This document shows, in pieces, positions 1 through 6,669 of a stretch of DNA of 8,901 nucleotides; position 1 is the stretch's first letter; each line of letters opens with the position of its first letter. The notes under the pieces are model-generated. The model was not told where the DNA came from. It made no database searches and saw nothing but the letters and a program-made list of their open reading frames with translations. Source of the DNA: CAYPHJ01 sp964410485 (GTDB lineage: Bacteria > Desulfobacterota > Binatia > UBA9968). A program made the position numbers and the translations under genes. Location of the stretch: the NCBI GenBank assembly GCA_964410485.1, contig CAYPHJ010000147.1:1-8901 (forward strand), given 5' to 3'.

Positions 1-341
1 CTAGGCAGCATGCCAAAAGGTTCGTCTCGCATATCGCGTCCGGCTGGCCGGATGAAGTCCTCAAGGCAAAAGGTATCGACCCGCAGGCGATTCAAGCGGT
101 GCGAAAAGCATACGCCGAGAATCGCGGCGTCGATTATGCTGCGTCGCTGACCCCAGACGAAGCGGTGGATCGTCTGATCATCGCCGGCACGCCGGCCCAG
201 TGCAAGGCGCGGATCGCCGAACTCTTTTCATTGGCGGCGCGCGATGGATTCACGCAGGTTACCCTCGGCGTTCCCCTTGGACCCGATATTCTCGAAGTGA
301 TCGACCTCTGGAGCAAAGAAATTCTTCCGGCTTTGCGCTAA
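1..341 (+). CDS. LLM-class flavin/F420-dependent oxidoreductase, C-terminal part (5' end outside window)
   Basis: The frame is open from position 3 to the TAA at 339-341, giving about 112 residues of a protein whose start lies before the window. The closing segment reads TPDEAVDRLIIAGTPAQCKA, then a short helix-rich stretch, then VTLGVPLGPDILEVIDL and the end EILPALR. This pattern (a gate for 'AGTP' substrate/cofactor handling, then 'LGVPLGPD' and a final helix) is typical of the C-terminus of bacterial-luciferase-like TIM-barrel oxidoreductases, especially those related to F420-dependent methylene-tetrahydromethanopterin reductase. Such enzymes are cytoplasmic and use FMN or F420; the substrate cannot be told from this part. 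The gene converges on the minus-strand block to its right. A GTG at 99 is an internal codon, not a likely start, because the family homology continues upstream of it. The family is fairly sure; the specific function is unknown. Confidence 0.8.
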   Translation, partial: RQHAKRFVSHIASGWPDEVLKAKGIDPQAIQAVRKAYAENRGVDYAASLTPDEAVDRLIIAGTPAQCKARIAELFSLAARDGFTQVTLGVPLGPDILEVIDLWSKEILPALR

Positions 342-430
342 CTTCGTTTCACATCGTTTGGCCGTCGTGGGTTTGTTGGCGGCCAATCAACTATCGGTTG
401 CGGGACCTGGAATTTGAACGCAAGTCGGAT

Positions 431-701
431 CTAATCGAGCGGGACTGCCGAACGCACACGGTAAAGATAGGAACGGTGCGGCAACGAGCCGCTGATCGGA
501 TCGCAAACATCCGAGCCGATGAGCAGGCTTGGATTGGCCGAGCCGCGGCCATAGGAATCCTAGCCGGGTAGATCGAGATCTTTGCAATCCTGCCACCAGC
601 CGTGCTGGCAACAGACCACCGCCCGGCGCGATGCCGTCCGTGACTTTTGCTTTGGCGCGCATCGAACCGCGCGGGCTTTCGATGATCGTCCAAGCTCCCG
701 A
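431..701 (-). pseudogene. Relic of a molybdopterin oxidoreductase C-terminal domain
   Basis: Reading leftward from 701, one frame gives GAWTIIESPRGSMRAKAKV followed by TDGIAPG. The match then moves to the next frame at about 619-623, consistent with one inserted base, and continues VVCCQHGWWQDCKDLDLPG. It hits a TAG at 560-562 where a Tyr is expected (LPG-stop-DSYGRGSAN), then continues through SLLIGSDVCDPISGS and LPHRSYLYRV to a TAG at 431-433. Known family pattern: the cofactor-binding C-terminal domain of DMSO-reductase/formate-dehydrogenase-type molybdoenzymes has the same order (a 'D/AW..IESPRG..RAKAKVTDGI.PG' strand pair, 'HGWW', then 'N.L..D..DP.SGS...R'). Upstream of 701 the frame is closed by a TAG at 702-704 and nothing recognisable continues, so only about 90 codons survive. 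Two separate lesions plus truncation make a sequencing slip an unlikely full explanation. The substrate of the ancestral enzyme cannot be told. This fills most of the gene-free stretch 342-770; the rest of that stretch shows nothing I can support. Confidence 0.82.
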
Positions 702-770
702 CTAAAACCCGCGCAGGGCGCTGCTTCACCCTAAAGAGCCGGGCGAACTGGAAAGTATGGATCGTCTAGT

Positions 771-2162
771 CTAGCTGTGAAGACTACGGCCTGCTACGGC
801 GAGGGCGGCCTCGCGAAGAGCCTCGGATAGGGTCGGATGGGCGTGGCACAAACGAGCAAGGTCCTCGCTGCTGCCGCCGAAGGCGATCGCTATCGATGCC
901 TCCGCGATAAGCTCTCCCGCCCGCGGACCGAGGATGTGAATCCCGAGTATCCGATCGCTTTTGGCATCGGCCAGGACCTTGACTCTTCCCTCTCTATGAC
1001 CAAGCGTGTGGGCGCGGCCGTTGGCCGTAAAGGGACAGCTTCCTTTACGGAAGTCGATATGCCTCTCTTGAAGCTCCTCCTCCGTCTTCCCGACCGATGC
1101 AAACTCCGGCTGTGTATAGACAACATTGGGGATCACGTCGTAGTCCACATGGCCATAACCCGTAATGAGATGCTCCACGCAGGCGATCCCTTCCTCTTGA
1201 GCTTTGTGGGCGAGCATCGGGCCGCGGATGACATCACCAATGGCGTAGATGCCCTCCACGGAGGTCCTGAAGTGATCGCTCACGGAGATCCGACCTTTCT
1301 CATCCCTCTCGACTTTCACTGACTCAAGTCCCAGGCCATCGGTATTCGGCAGTCGGCCGACCGCCACTAAGACCCGATCGCAGCTTAGGGATTGCATGCC
1401 GTCGCACTCGACGACGCAGCCTTCTCCTTCTCTCCGCACACCTATGACTCGTTTTCCGAGGAGAAAATCTATTCCCTGCTTTTTGAAGATCTGCAGGGCC
1501 TCGCTCGCTAACTCTCCGTCCATCTCAGGAAGGACCCGGTCCAGAATCTCGATGACCGTTACCTTCGATCCCAGTCTGCGCCAGACCGATCCTAGCTCTA
1601 GACCGATCGCGCCAGCGCCGATGACCACGAGGTGACCCGGCACGGCAGGGTAGGCAAGCGCCTCGGTGCTTGTCGTTATCCACTCCCTATCGAACGCAAT
1701 CCCCGGGAGCGTTGCTGCTTTGCTTCCCGTCGCGATCAGGATATGTGGAGTCTTAAGCTTGATCTCTCCCCGCTCGGATTTCACCCCGACAGTGCGGGAC
1801 TCTGCAATGCGGCCTAACCCTTCGTAGCGCTTGACGCCGTGCTTTTTGAACAGGAAGTCGATGCCCCTGGTCAGGGTGTTAACGGCCTGATCTTTGCGCC
1901 GCATCATGGCCTGGAGATCGAGCTCGATCCCCTTCAGGCGAACACCATGATCGGCCAGATTTTGTTTCGCCTCCGAGAAAAGCTCGCTCGATTCCAGCAG
2001 CGCCTTACTCGGTATGCATCCTACCCGAAGGCAGGTCCCCCCCAAGGCCTTCTCTTTTTCGACGCAGCCCACGTTCCACCCAAGTTGGGCGGCGCGGATA
2101 GCCGCCACATAACCGCCGGGTCCTCCACCGATAATAATAAGATCGTGCTCCGGTGACTTCAT
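771..2162 (-). CDS. lpdA: Dihydrolipoyl dehydrogenase (E3)
   Basis: This 463-residue flavoprotein reoxidises dihydrolipoyl groups on the E2 subunit and passes electrons through FAD to NAD+. Visible motifs, in order: an FAD-binding Rossmann fold with GGGPGG (residues 12-17); the redox disulfide motif GGTCLRVGCIPSK with Cys44 and Cys49; the NAD-binding motif GAGAIGLELG (182-191); the second FAD motif YAIGDV (306-311); and the C-terminal dimer-interface motif HAHPTLSEALREA with the His442/Glu447 catalytic dyad. Length is normal for the family and no lesions are seen. There is no lipoyl domain at the N-terminus. The ATG at 2162 puts the FAD motif at the usual distance from the start, although only a weak purine-rich stretch precedes it. 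It is the last gene of the sucA-sucB-lpdA set, 93 bp after sucB, so it is most likely the dedicated E3 of the 2-oxoglutarate dehydrogenase complex. It could also serve pyruvate dehydrogenase or the glycine cleavage system. Confidence 0.97.
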   Translation of the reverse strand: MKSPEHDLIIIGGGPGGYVAAIRAAQLGWNVGCVEKEKALGGTCLRVGCIPSKALLESSELFSEAKQNLADHGVRLKGIELDLQAMMRRKDQAVNTLTRGIDFLFKKHGVKRYEGLGRIAESRTVGVKSERGEIKLKTPHILIATGSKAATLPGIAFDREWITTSTEALAYPAVPGHLVVIGAGAIGLELGSVWRRLGSKVTVIEILDRVLPEMDGELASEALQIFKKQGIDFLLGKRVIGVRREGEGCVVECDGMQSLSCDRVLVAVGRLPNTDGLGLESVKVERDEKGRISVSDHFRTSVEGIYAIGDVIRGPMLAHKAQEEGIACVEHLITGYGHVDYDVIPNVVYTQPEFASVGKTEEELQERHIDFRKGSCPFTANGRAHTLGHREGRVKVLADAKSDRILGIHILGPRAGELIAEASIAIAFGGSSEDLARLCHAHPTLSEALREAALAVAGRSLHS

Positions 2163-2192
2163 ATGTACTTATTTTCGCGCTCGTGTTGGTTA

Positions 2193-2255
2193 ATCGTGCT
2201 CGTGTTCGGTCTGACGGGCAGGTAAGCAGATAGGGGCGACGAGCACGAACACGAT
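2193..2255. repeat. Imperfect inverted repeat in the sucB-lpdA spacer
   Basis: The arms are 2193-2208 (ATCGTGCTCGTGTTCG) and 2240-2255 (CGAGCACGAACACGAT). They pair at 14 of 16 positions around a 31-base loop. On the minus-strand transcript one of the two mismatches becomes a G-U pair. The right arm directly abuts the end of sucB. A further partial copy, GCTCGTGTTGG, sits at 2179-2189. No run of T follows the stem on the minus strand, so this is not a typical intrinsic terminator. A role in mRNA processing, stability or attenuation between sucB and lpdA is inference. Confidence 0.6.
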
Positions 2256-3497
2256 CTACGCCTCCAACAGGATCCGCGCGGGATCCTCAATGAGATCCTT
2301 GATGTGCCTGACGAAGGTTACCGCCTCCCGTCCGTCGACGATGCGATGGTCATAGGTCAGGGCGATGTACATCATCGGCCGAATAACGACCTCGTCTGCC
2401 CTTCCGACCGGTCGGTCCTGGATGACGTGGAGTCCCAGCACCCCGCTCTGCGGCGGGTTGACGATGGGCGTTGAAAGGAGCGAACCATAGACTCCTCCGT
2501 TACTGATCGTAAAGGTGCCACCCTGAAGTTCCTCGACCTTAAGTTTATTTTCCTGTGCCCGATGCGCAAAGTCCTCGATGGTGTGCTCGATCTCGCCGAA
2601 GCTCATGCGCTCGGCATTTCGCAGGACGGGAACCACCAAACCCTTGCCGCCACCTACGGCGATGCCAATATCGTAGTAGTTCCGGTAAATGACGTTGTTC
2701 TCGCGAATCTCGGCATTGAGTTCGGGTATCAGCTTTAGTGCCTCGATGGAAGCTTTCACAAAGAACGACATGAAGCCTAGTTTGATGCCGTGCTTTTGCT
2801 GAAAGGACTCACGGTGTCTTTGTCGTAGAACGATCACCGCGGTCATATCGATTTCGTTGAAGGTCGTAAGCAGCGCCGCACTCTGTTGCGCTGCGACGAG
2901 TCGCTCCGCAATCCGCCGGCGCAACAGGCTCATCGGAACGACCTCTTCTTCGCGCGCAGCCGCGCCCGGTGAAGGTTGGGACCTAGCTTCTTCCCGGCGA
3001 CGCTCCACATGACGAACCACGTCCTCCTTAAGCAACCGCCGTCCGGGGCCGGTGGCCTCCACCTGCTCGGCTTCAAGCCCTCTCTCTGCTAGCTCTCTAC
3101 GCGCGGCTGGCATCACGCGAAGACCTCTTTCAGCGCCGCCATACGGCTCCTCGATCTTCTCCTCTGCCTTACTGGAAGATTTCATTTCCTCCACGGCTAC
3201 CTCTGGCTCCTTCGCTGCACCTTTTGGCGCTTTCCCCGGAGTTGTCTGCTGCCGGGCCTCCCCCTCATCCATGTAACCGATCACCTCTCCTACTGACGCC
3301 TTCTCTCCTCTCTGTTTAAGAATCTTTGTGACAGAGCCCGAAACAGGCGCTGGGAGTTCGACCGTGGCCTTCTCAGTTTCAATGACCACCACCGGTTCGT
3401 CGCGCTCTACCGTCTCCCCCTCAGATCTAAGCCAGTCTCCGATCTCCACCTCGGTGATCGACTCGCCGACCGTTGGAACTTTCAGCTCAACTGACAT
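2256..3497 (-). CDS. sucB: Dihydrolipoyllysine-residue succinyltransferase (E2 of 2-oxoglutarate dehydrogenase)
   Basis: This 413-residue protein is the core of the 2-oxoglutarate dehydrogenase complex. It takes the succinyl group from E1 onto a swinging lipoyl arm and transfers it to CoA. Domains, counted from the chosen start: lipoyl domain (about 1-77) with the lipoylated lysine in ETEKATVE (Lys43); a charged Lys/Glu/Ala-rich linker; the peripheral subunit-binding domain (about 127-165, RVMPAARRELAERGLEAEQ); a second linker; and the catalytic domain (about 185-413) with FNEIDMTAV, STPIVNPPQSGVLGLH and the active-site motif DHRIVDG (His384, Asp388). The FNEIDM and NPPQS patterns favour succinyl- over acetyltransferase. 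The frame is open to an ATG at 3569, but the ATG at 3497 is preferred. It has a GGAG nine bases upstream and places MSVELKVPTVGES exactly as in the family, while the extra upstream residues run through repeat DNA. It lies between sucA (138 bp upstream) and lpdA. Confidence 0.96.
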   Translation of the reverse strand: MSVELKVPTVGESITEVEIGDWLRSEGETVERDEPVVVIETEKATVELPAPVSGSVTKILKQRGEKASVGEVIGYMDEGEARQQTTPGKAPKGAAKEPEVAVEEMKSSSKAEEKIEEPYGGAERGLRVMPAARRELAERGLEAEQVEATGPGRRLLKEDVVRHVERRREEARSQPSPGAAAREEEVVPMSLLRRRIAERLVAAQQSAALLTTFNEIDMTAVIVLRQRHRESFQQKHGIKLGFMSFFVKASIEALKLIPELNAEIRENNVIYRNYYDIGIAVGGGKGLVVPVLRNAERMSFGEIEHTIEDFAHRAQENKLKVEELQGGTFTISNGGVYGSLLSTPIVNPPQSGVLGLHVIQDRPVGRADEVVIRPMMYIALTYDHRIVDGREAVTFVRHIKDLIEDPARILLEA

Positions 3498-3506
3498 AGT
3501 TCGTTT

Positions 3507-3510
3507 CTCC
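3507..3510 (-). promoter_or_regulatory. Ribosome binding site that decides the sucB start
   Basis: On the minus strand GGAG stands nine bases before the ATG at 3497 (GGAGAAACGAACTATG). Neither the upstream ATG at 3569 nor the one at 3512 was seen to have a comparable signal at proper spacing. This supports the 413-residue form of SucB. Confidence 0.65.
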
Positions 3511-3518
3511 ATCGATCC

Positions 3519-3569
3519 TGCTCGTGACTCGTGCTCGCAAACACTGCTCTTGATACCAAACACGAGCAC
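3519..3569. repeat. Repeat cluster and short hairpin in the sucA-sucB spacer
   Basis: The spacer upstream of sucB holds several copies of a GCTCGTG/CACGAGC-type word. On the plus strand GCTCGTG is at 3520-3526 and CGTGCTCG at 3530-3537. In the other orientation, CACGAGCAC is at 3561-3569. TGCTCGTG (3519-3526) and CACGAGCA (3561-3568) are perfect 8-base inverted arms. Read on the minus strand, 3569-3556 is GTGCTCGTGTTTGG, which matches 13 of 14 bases with plus-strand 2196-2209 in the next spacer. The rest of the 138-bp spacer (3570-3635) shows no other supported element. Confidence 0.55.
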
Positions 3570-3635
3570 CTATCAGAGCACACCCTTAGCCTTCCTCCAA
3601 TGCTGCCGAAGACTCTGGAATGACCGCTCATTTCC

Positions 3636-6473
3636 TCATGTGCGACTAAAGGCATCGTTGAGAAGCCGCTCCTGCTCCTGCTTGTGACTAGTGGCCGAAC
3701 CTGTGGCAGGACTAGCAGAGGCAGGGCGAGAGATGCAGGAGAAAGGCAATCGGCTATGTACCATCTCGCCGAGCTGAAGGCGCAGGTAGCTCCAGGCACC
3801 CATGTTCTCCGGCTCCTCTTGAACCCAGAACAGAGGCGTGCCATCCCCATAAAGAGATAGCGTGGACCGAAGGCCTTCCTGCGGCAGTGGATAGAGCTGT
3901 TCCAGTCTCATTATGGCTACGTCCTTTCGACTCAGCTCCTGCCGCTTTTTTTCCAGCTCGTAATAGATCTTCCCGCTGCAGAGGATCACGCGATCGGCGC
4001 GTTCATTGCGGTCGTTCAGGACGTCGGGGATGATTCGCTGGAATCTCCCTTTGGCGCAGTCCTCCAGGGTCGAAACTGCACGAGGATGGCGCAGCAAGCT
4101 CTTCGGGGTCATAACCACTAGCGGCTTGCGCCAGCGACGTTGCGCTTGACGGCGCAACAAGTGAAAGTACTGGGCCGGAGTGCTCGGGTAGGCTACCTGT
4201 ATGTTGTCTTCGGCAGCCAGCTGCAGGAAGCGTTCCAGCCTTGCGCTCGAGTGCTCAGGACCCATGCCCTCAAAGCCATGGGGCAGAAGAAGTACGATGC
4301 CGCTCAGCCGGCGCCATTTGTCCTCGGCGCTCGCAATAAACTGATCGATGATCACCTGAGCGGCGTTCGCGAAGTCGCCGAACTGGGCCTCCCATAAGAT
4401 GAGTCCGTCAGGGCAGTCAAGACTATAGCCGTACTCGAAACCAAGCGCAGCCAGCTCTGAAAGTGGGCTGTTGTAGATTTCGACTGAGGCTTGGTCGTGC
4501 GAGAGGTGTTGGAGGGGGACATAGGCATGCCCGTCCTCGAAATCGTACAGGACCGCGTGCCGTTGGCTGAACGTGCCCCGAGCGCTGTCCTGCCCAGTCA
4601 AGCGCACGCGGTACCCTTCGATTGCAAGGCTTGCGAAGGCGAGCGCCTCGGCTGCGGACCAATCCAGGGGACGTTTAGCATTGGCCATCTCAAGGCGCGT
4701 TCGCATCCCGAGTTGGATCTTCGGATGCGGGTGAAAATCATCGGGCAGCCGTGTGAGCGTCTCCAACAATCCTGACTTATCCACACCGGTCTCAATCTCC
4801 TCCGCTTGACTCTCCGGGCCGCCGCAGTAGCCCTTCCAGATACCGCCCAGCGTCTGCGGTCGCGGGAGGTAGTCCTCTTTCCTGGCTAAGGAGAGCTCTT
4901 TGTCGAGATGTTCGCGCCGGTCGGCCGCGATGCGGTCCGCCTCCTCTCGGGTCATTTCGTTCAGCTCGAGAAGATGCTCGAGGTAACTCTCGCCGACAGA
5001 CCTGCGCCTCTTAATCGCCCTATACATGAGCGGCTGCGTAAAGGTGGGCTCATCGCCCTCGTTGTGGCCGAGGAGCCGGTAACAATACATGTCGATGACT
5101 ACGTCGCGCTTAAAAGTCTGGCGAAAATCCATCGCCAGCCGGATCGCCTGAGCCACAGCCTCAGGATCCTCTCCGTTAACGTGGAAGATCGGGATCTGCA
5201 GTATCTTGGCCACGTCCGTACAGTAGATGCTGGAGGTCCCTTCGGATGGAGGCGTGGTAAAACCGATTTGGTTGTTGACTATTACATGGAGGGTTCCTCC
5301 CACGGTGTAGGCCTCAAGCTCGCTCAGGTTGAGGGTCTCCTGCACAACACCCTCGCCGGCAAAGCCCGCATCGCCATGGACTAACATCACCATGCCGCGC
5401 CTTCTCTCTCTGTCGCCAGCCCGGTCTTGCTTGGCGCGCATACGCGCCAACGCCACGGGGTTCACAAATTCGATGTGGCTGGGATTAAAACACAGAGAGA
5501 GATGGACCTTATGGCCAGAGGCTGTTACCCAGTCGTTGCTGTAGCCCAGGTGATACTTCACATCGCCACGCCCCCGGTATAGTTCTGGCTCGGAATCTTC
5601 GAATTCCCAGAAGATCTCACGGGGACTCTTGCCGACAATGTTGGCGAGGACATTTAACCGGCCACGGTGAGCCATAGCCAAGACAATCTCATCGATGCGC
5701 TGTTCTCCGGCCCTTTCGATGGCCAGATCCAAAAGCGGGATCAGGCTTTCCGCGCCCTCCAGCGAGAAGTTCTTGGCGCCAATAAACCTTTTCCTGATGA
5801 ATTCCTCGAAGATGACCGCATCGGTTAGCCGCTTGAAGATACGGAGCTGTTCCTCCCGGCTCAACTTGAGGCGGTTTTCCGTGCCCTCCATACGCTCCTG
5901 GAGCCACCCCCTAAGAGATGGATCGTCGATGTGCATGAACTGTACGCCGATCGAGCGGCAGTAGGTGTTGCGCAAGCGTTCGAGGATCTCGCGGAGTGTG
6001 AGTGGCGCGTCGCGATGGAGAGTCTCGCAAGAAAAACGTCGCTCCATATCGGCTTCGGTGAAGCCATAGAACTTCGGATCAAGTTCGGGAGGACTTGGCC
6101 GCGGCAAACCCAGCGGGTCGATGCGTGCAATCATGTGACCCCGCACCCGGTAGTTACGGATGAGCTCGTCGACTCGGTCCTGAAGGGTAGCCACTTCAGC
6201 CTCCCCCACACGAGTGGCACCATCCACGCTGGCCTGAGCTGTTGGGTTGAAGAGACTCGCAGGACGGAAGGAGGGACCTATCCTCGGCTTGGCCACAACC
6301 CCCTCTTCTTTGGAAAATTTCTCGAAATACTGACGCCAGTCCGACGGGACCAACGACGGATCTCGAAGAAAGTCCACGTAAAGTCCCTCGACAAAAGCAA
6401 GGTTTGTGGCGTTAGGGAATGATTCCGTTTTATTCATGTCATGACTCAGTTGCGACGAGACATGGTTGGTCAT
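3636..6473 (-). CDS. sucA: 2-oxoglutarate dehydrogenase E1 component
   Basis: This 945-residue thiamine-diphosphate enzyme decarboxylates 2-oxoglutarate and succinylates the lipoyl group of SucB. The N-terminus carries the helix that marks true OGDH E1 proteins (NLAFVEGLYVDFLRDPSLVP, then DWRQYF). Further motifs: RGHMIARIDPLG (111-122), IGVQFMHIDDP (175-185), the active-site AHRGRLNV (His269), NPSHIEFVNP (His333), the ThDP/Mg motif GDAGFAGEGVVQET with NN at 400-401, LLGHNEGDEP (467-476), the transketolase-like pyrimidine domain with GQDSARGTFSQRH and WEAQFGDFAN, HGFEGMGPEHSSARLERFLQ, and the C-terminal RPASASPATGS. Length is normal (E. coli SucA is about 933). The start is uncertain. The ATG at 6473 gives the longest form, while an ATG at 6437 (MNKTESFPN) would remove 12 poorly conserved residues; neither has a strong ribosome binding site. 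It follows acn by 196 bp and precedes sucB by 138 bp. Confidence 0.97.
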   Translation of the reverse strand: MTNHVSSQLSHDMNKTESFPNATNLAFVEGLYVDFLRDPSLVPSDWRQYFEKFSKEEGVVAKPRIGPSFRPASLFNPTAQASVDGATRVGEAEVATLQDRVDELIRNYRVRGHMIARIDPLGLPRPSPPELDPKFYGFTEADMERRFSCETLHRDAPLTLREILERLRNTYCRSIGVQFMHIDDPSLRGWLQERMEGTENRLKLSREEQLRIFKRLTDAVIFEEFIRKRFIGAKNFSLEGAESLIPLLDLAIERAGEQRIDEIVLAMAHRGRLNVLANIVGKSPREIFWEFEDSEPELYRGRGDVKYHLGYSNDWVTASGHKVHLSLCFNPSHIEFVNPVALARMRAKQDRAGDRERRRGMVMLVHGDAGFAGEGVVQETLNLSELEAYTVGGTLHVIVNNQIGFTTPPSEGTSSIYCTDVAKILQIPIFHVNGEDPEAVAQAIRLAMDFRQTFKRDVVIDMYCYRLLGHNEGDEPTFTQPLMYRAIKRRRSVGESYLEHLLELNEMTREEADRIAADRREHLDKELSLARKEDYLPRPQTLGGIWKGYCGGPESQAEEIETGVDKSGLLETLTRLPDDFHPHPKIQLGMRTRLEMANAKRPLDWSAAEALAFASLAIEGYRVRLTGQDSARGTFSQRHAVLYDFEDGHAYVPLQHLSHDQASVEIYNSPLSELAALGFEYGYSLDCPDGLILWEAQFGDFANAAQVIIDQFIASAEDKWRRLSGIVLLLPHGFEGMGPEHSSARLERFLQLAAEDNIQVAYPSTPAQYFHLLRRQAQRRWRKPLVVMTPKSLLRHPRAVSTLEDCAKGRFQRIIPDVLNDRNERADRVILCSGKIYYELEKKRQELSRKDVAIMRLEQLYPLPQEGLRSTLSLYGDGTPLFWVQEEPENMGAWSYLRLQLGEMVHSRLPFSCISRPASASPATGSATSHKQEQERLLNDAFSRT

Positions 6474-6669
6474 TAAATATATTCAGAAACCAGAGGTCTC
6501 CATGATGTGGCTCACAATTCCTATTACTGTCCCTTCCATGCTAAACAGAAACCCACTGGAGTTCTTTTGATTATCAACGCCCGCAATGTTCATCGAGTGA
6601 CGCTGAAGACCGGGCGCAATTCTGGTTTGGCTAACCCGTACGGCCATTTTGAAAACCGCAAAAAGAGCT
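6474..6669. other. acn-sucA spacer, no gene
   Basis: This 196-bp spacer looks richer in A and T than its flanking genes. A small minus-strand frame crosses it from the acn 3' end, but its product matches nothing I know and has no ribosome binding signal. A GATAAT word lies inside TTGATAATCAA on the minus strand (about 6567-6577) and resembles a -10 element. No matching -35 was found at 16-19 bases, so I do not call a promoter. The size would allow an internal promoter for sucA. Confidence 0.4.

Noticed and set aside
358..386. Inverted repeat TTGGCCG/CGGCCAA just after the LLM gene stop, considered as a terminator
   Set aside because: The stem is seven bases with a 15-base loop and no T-run follows on either strand, so termination is not supported.
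391..729. A 112-codon minus-strand frame in the gap between the LLM gene and lpdA
   Set aside because: The product is low-complexity and Arg/Ser-rich, while the other two minus frames together give a clear molybdoenzyme relic over the same bases.
837..1322. A 161-codon plus-strand frame opposite lpdA
   Set aside because: It mirrors conserved Lpd sequence and has no known motifs.
4908..5384. A 158-codon plus-strand frame opposite sucA, and a similar one at 5931-6422
   Set aside because: Both lie antisense to well conserved E1 motifs and show no protein family features.
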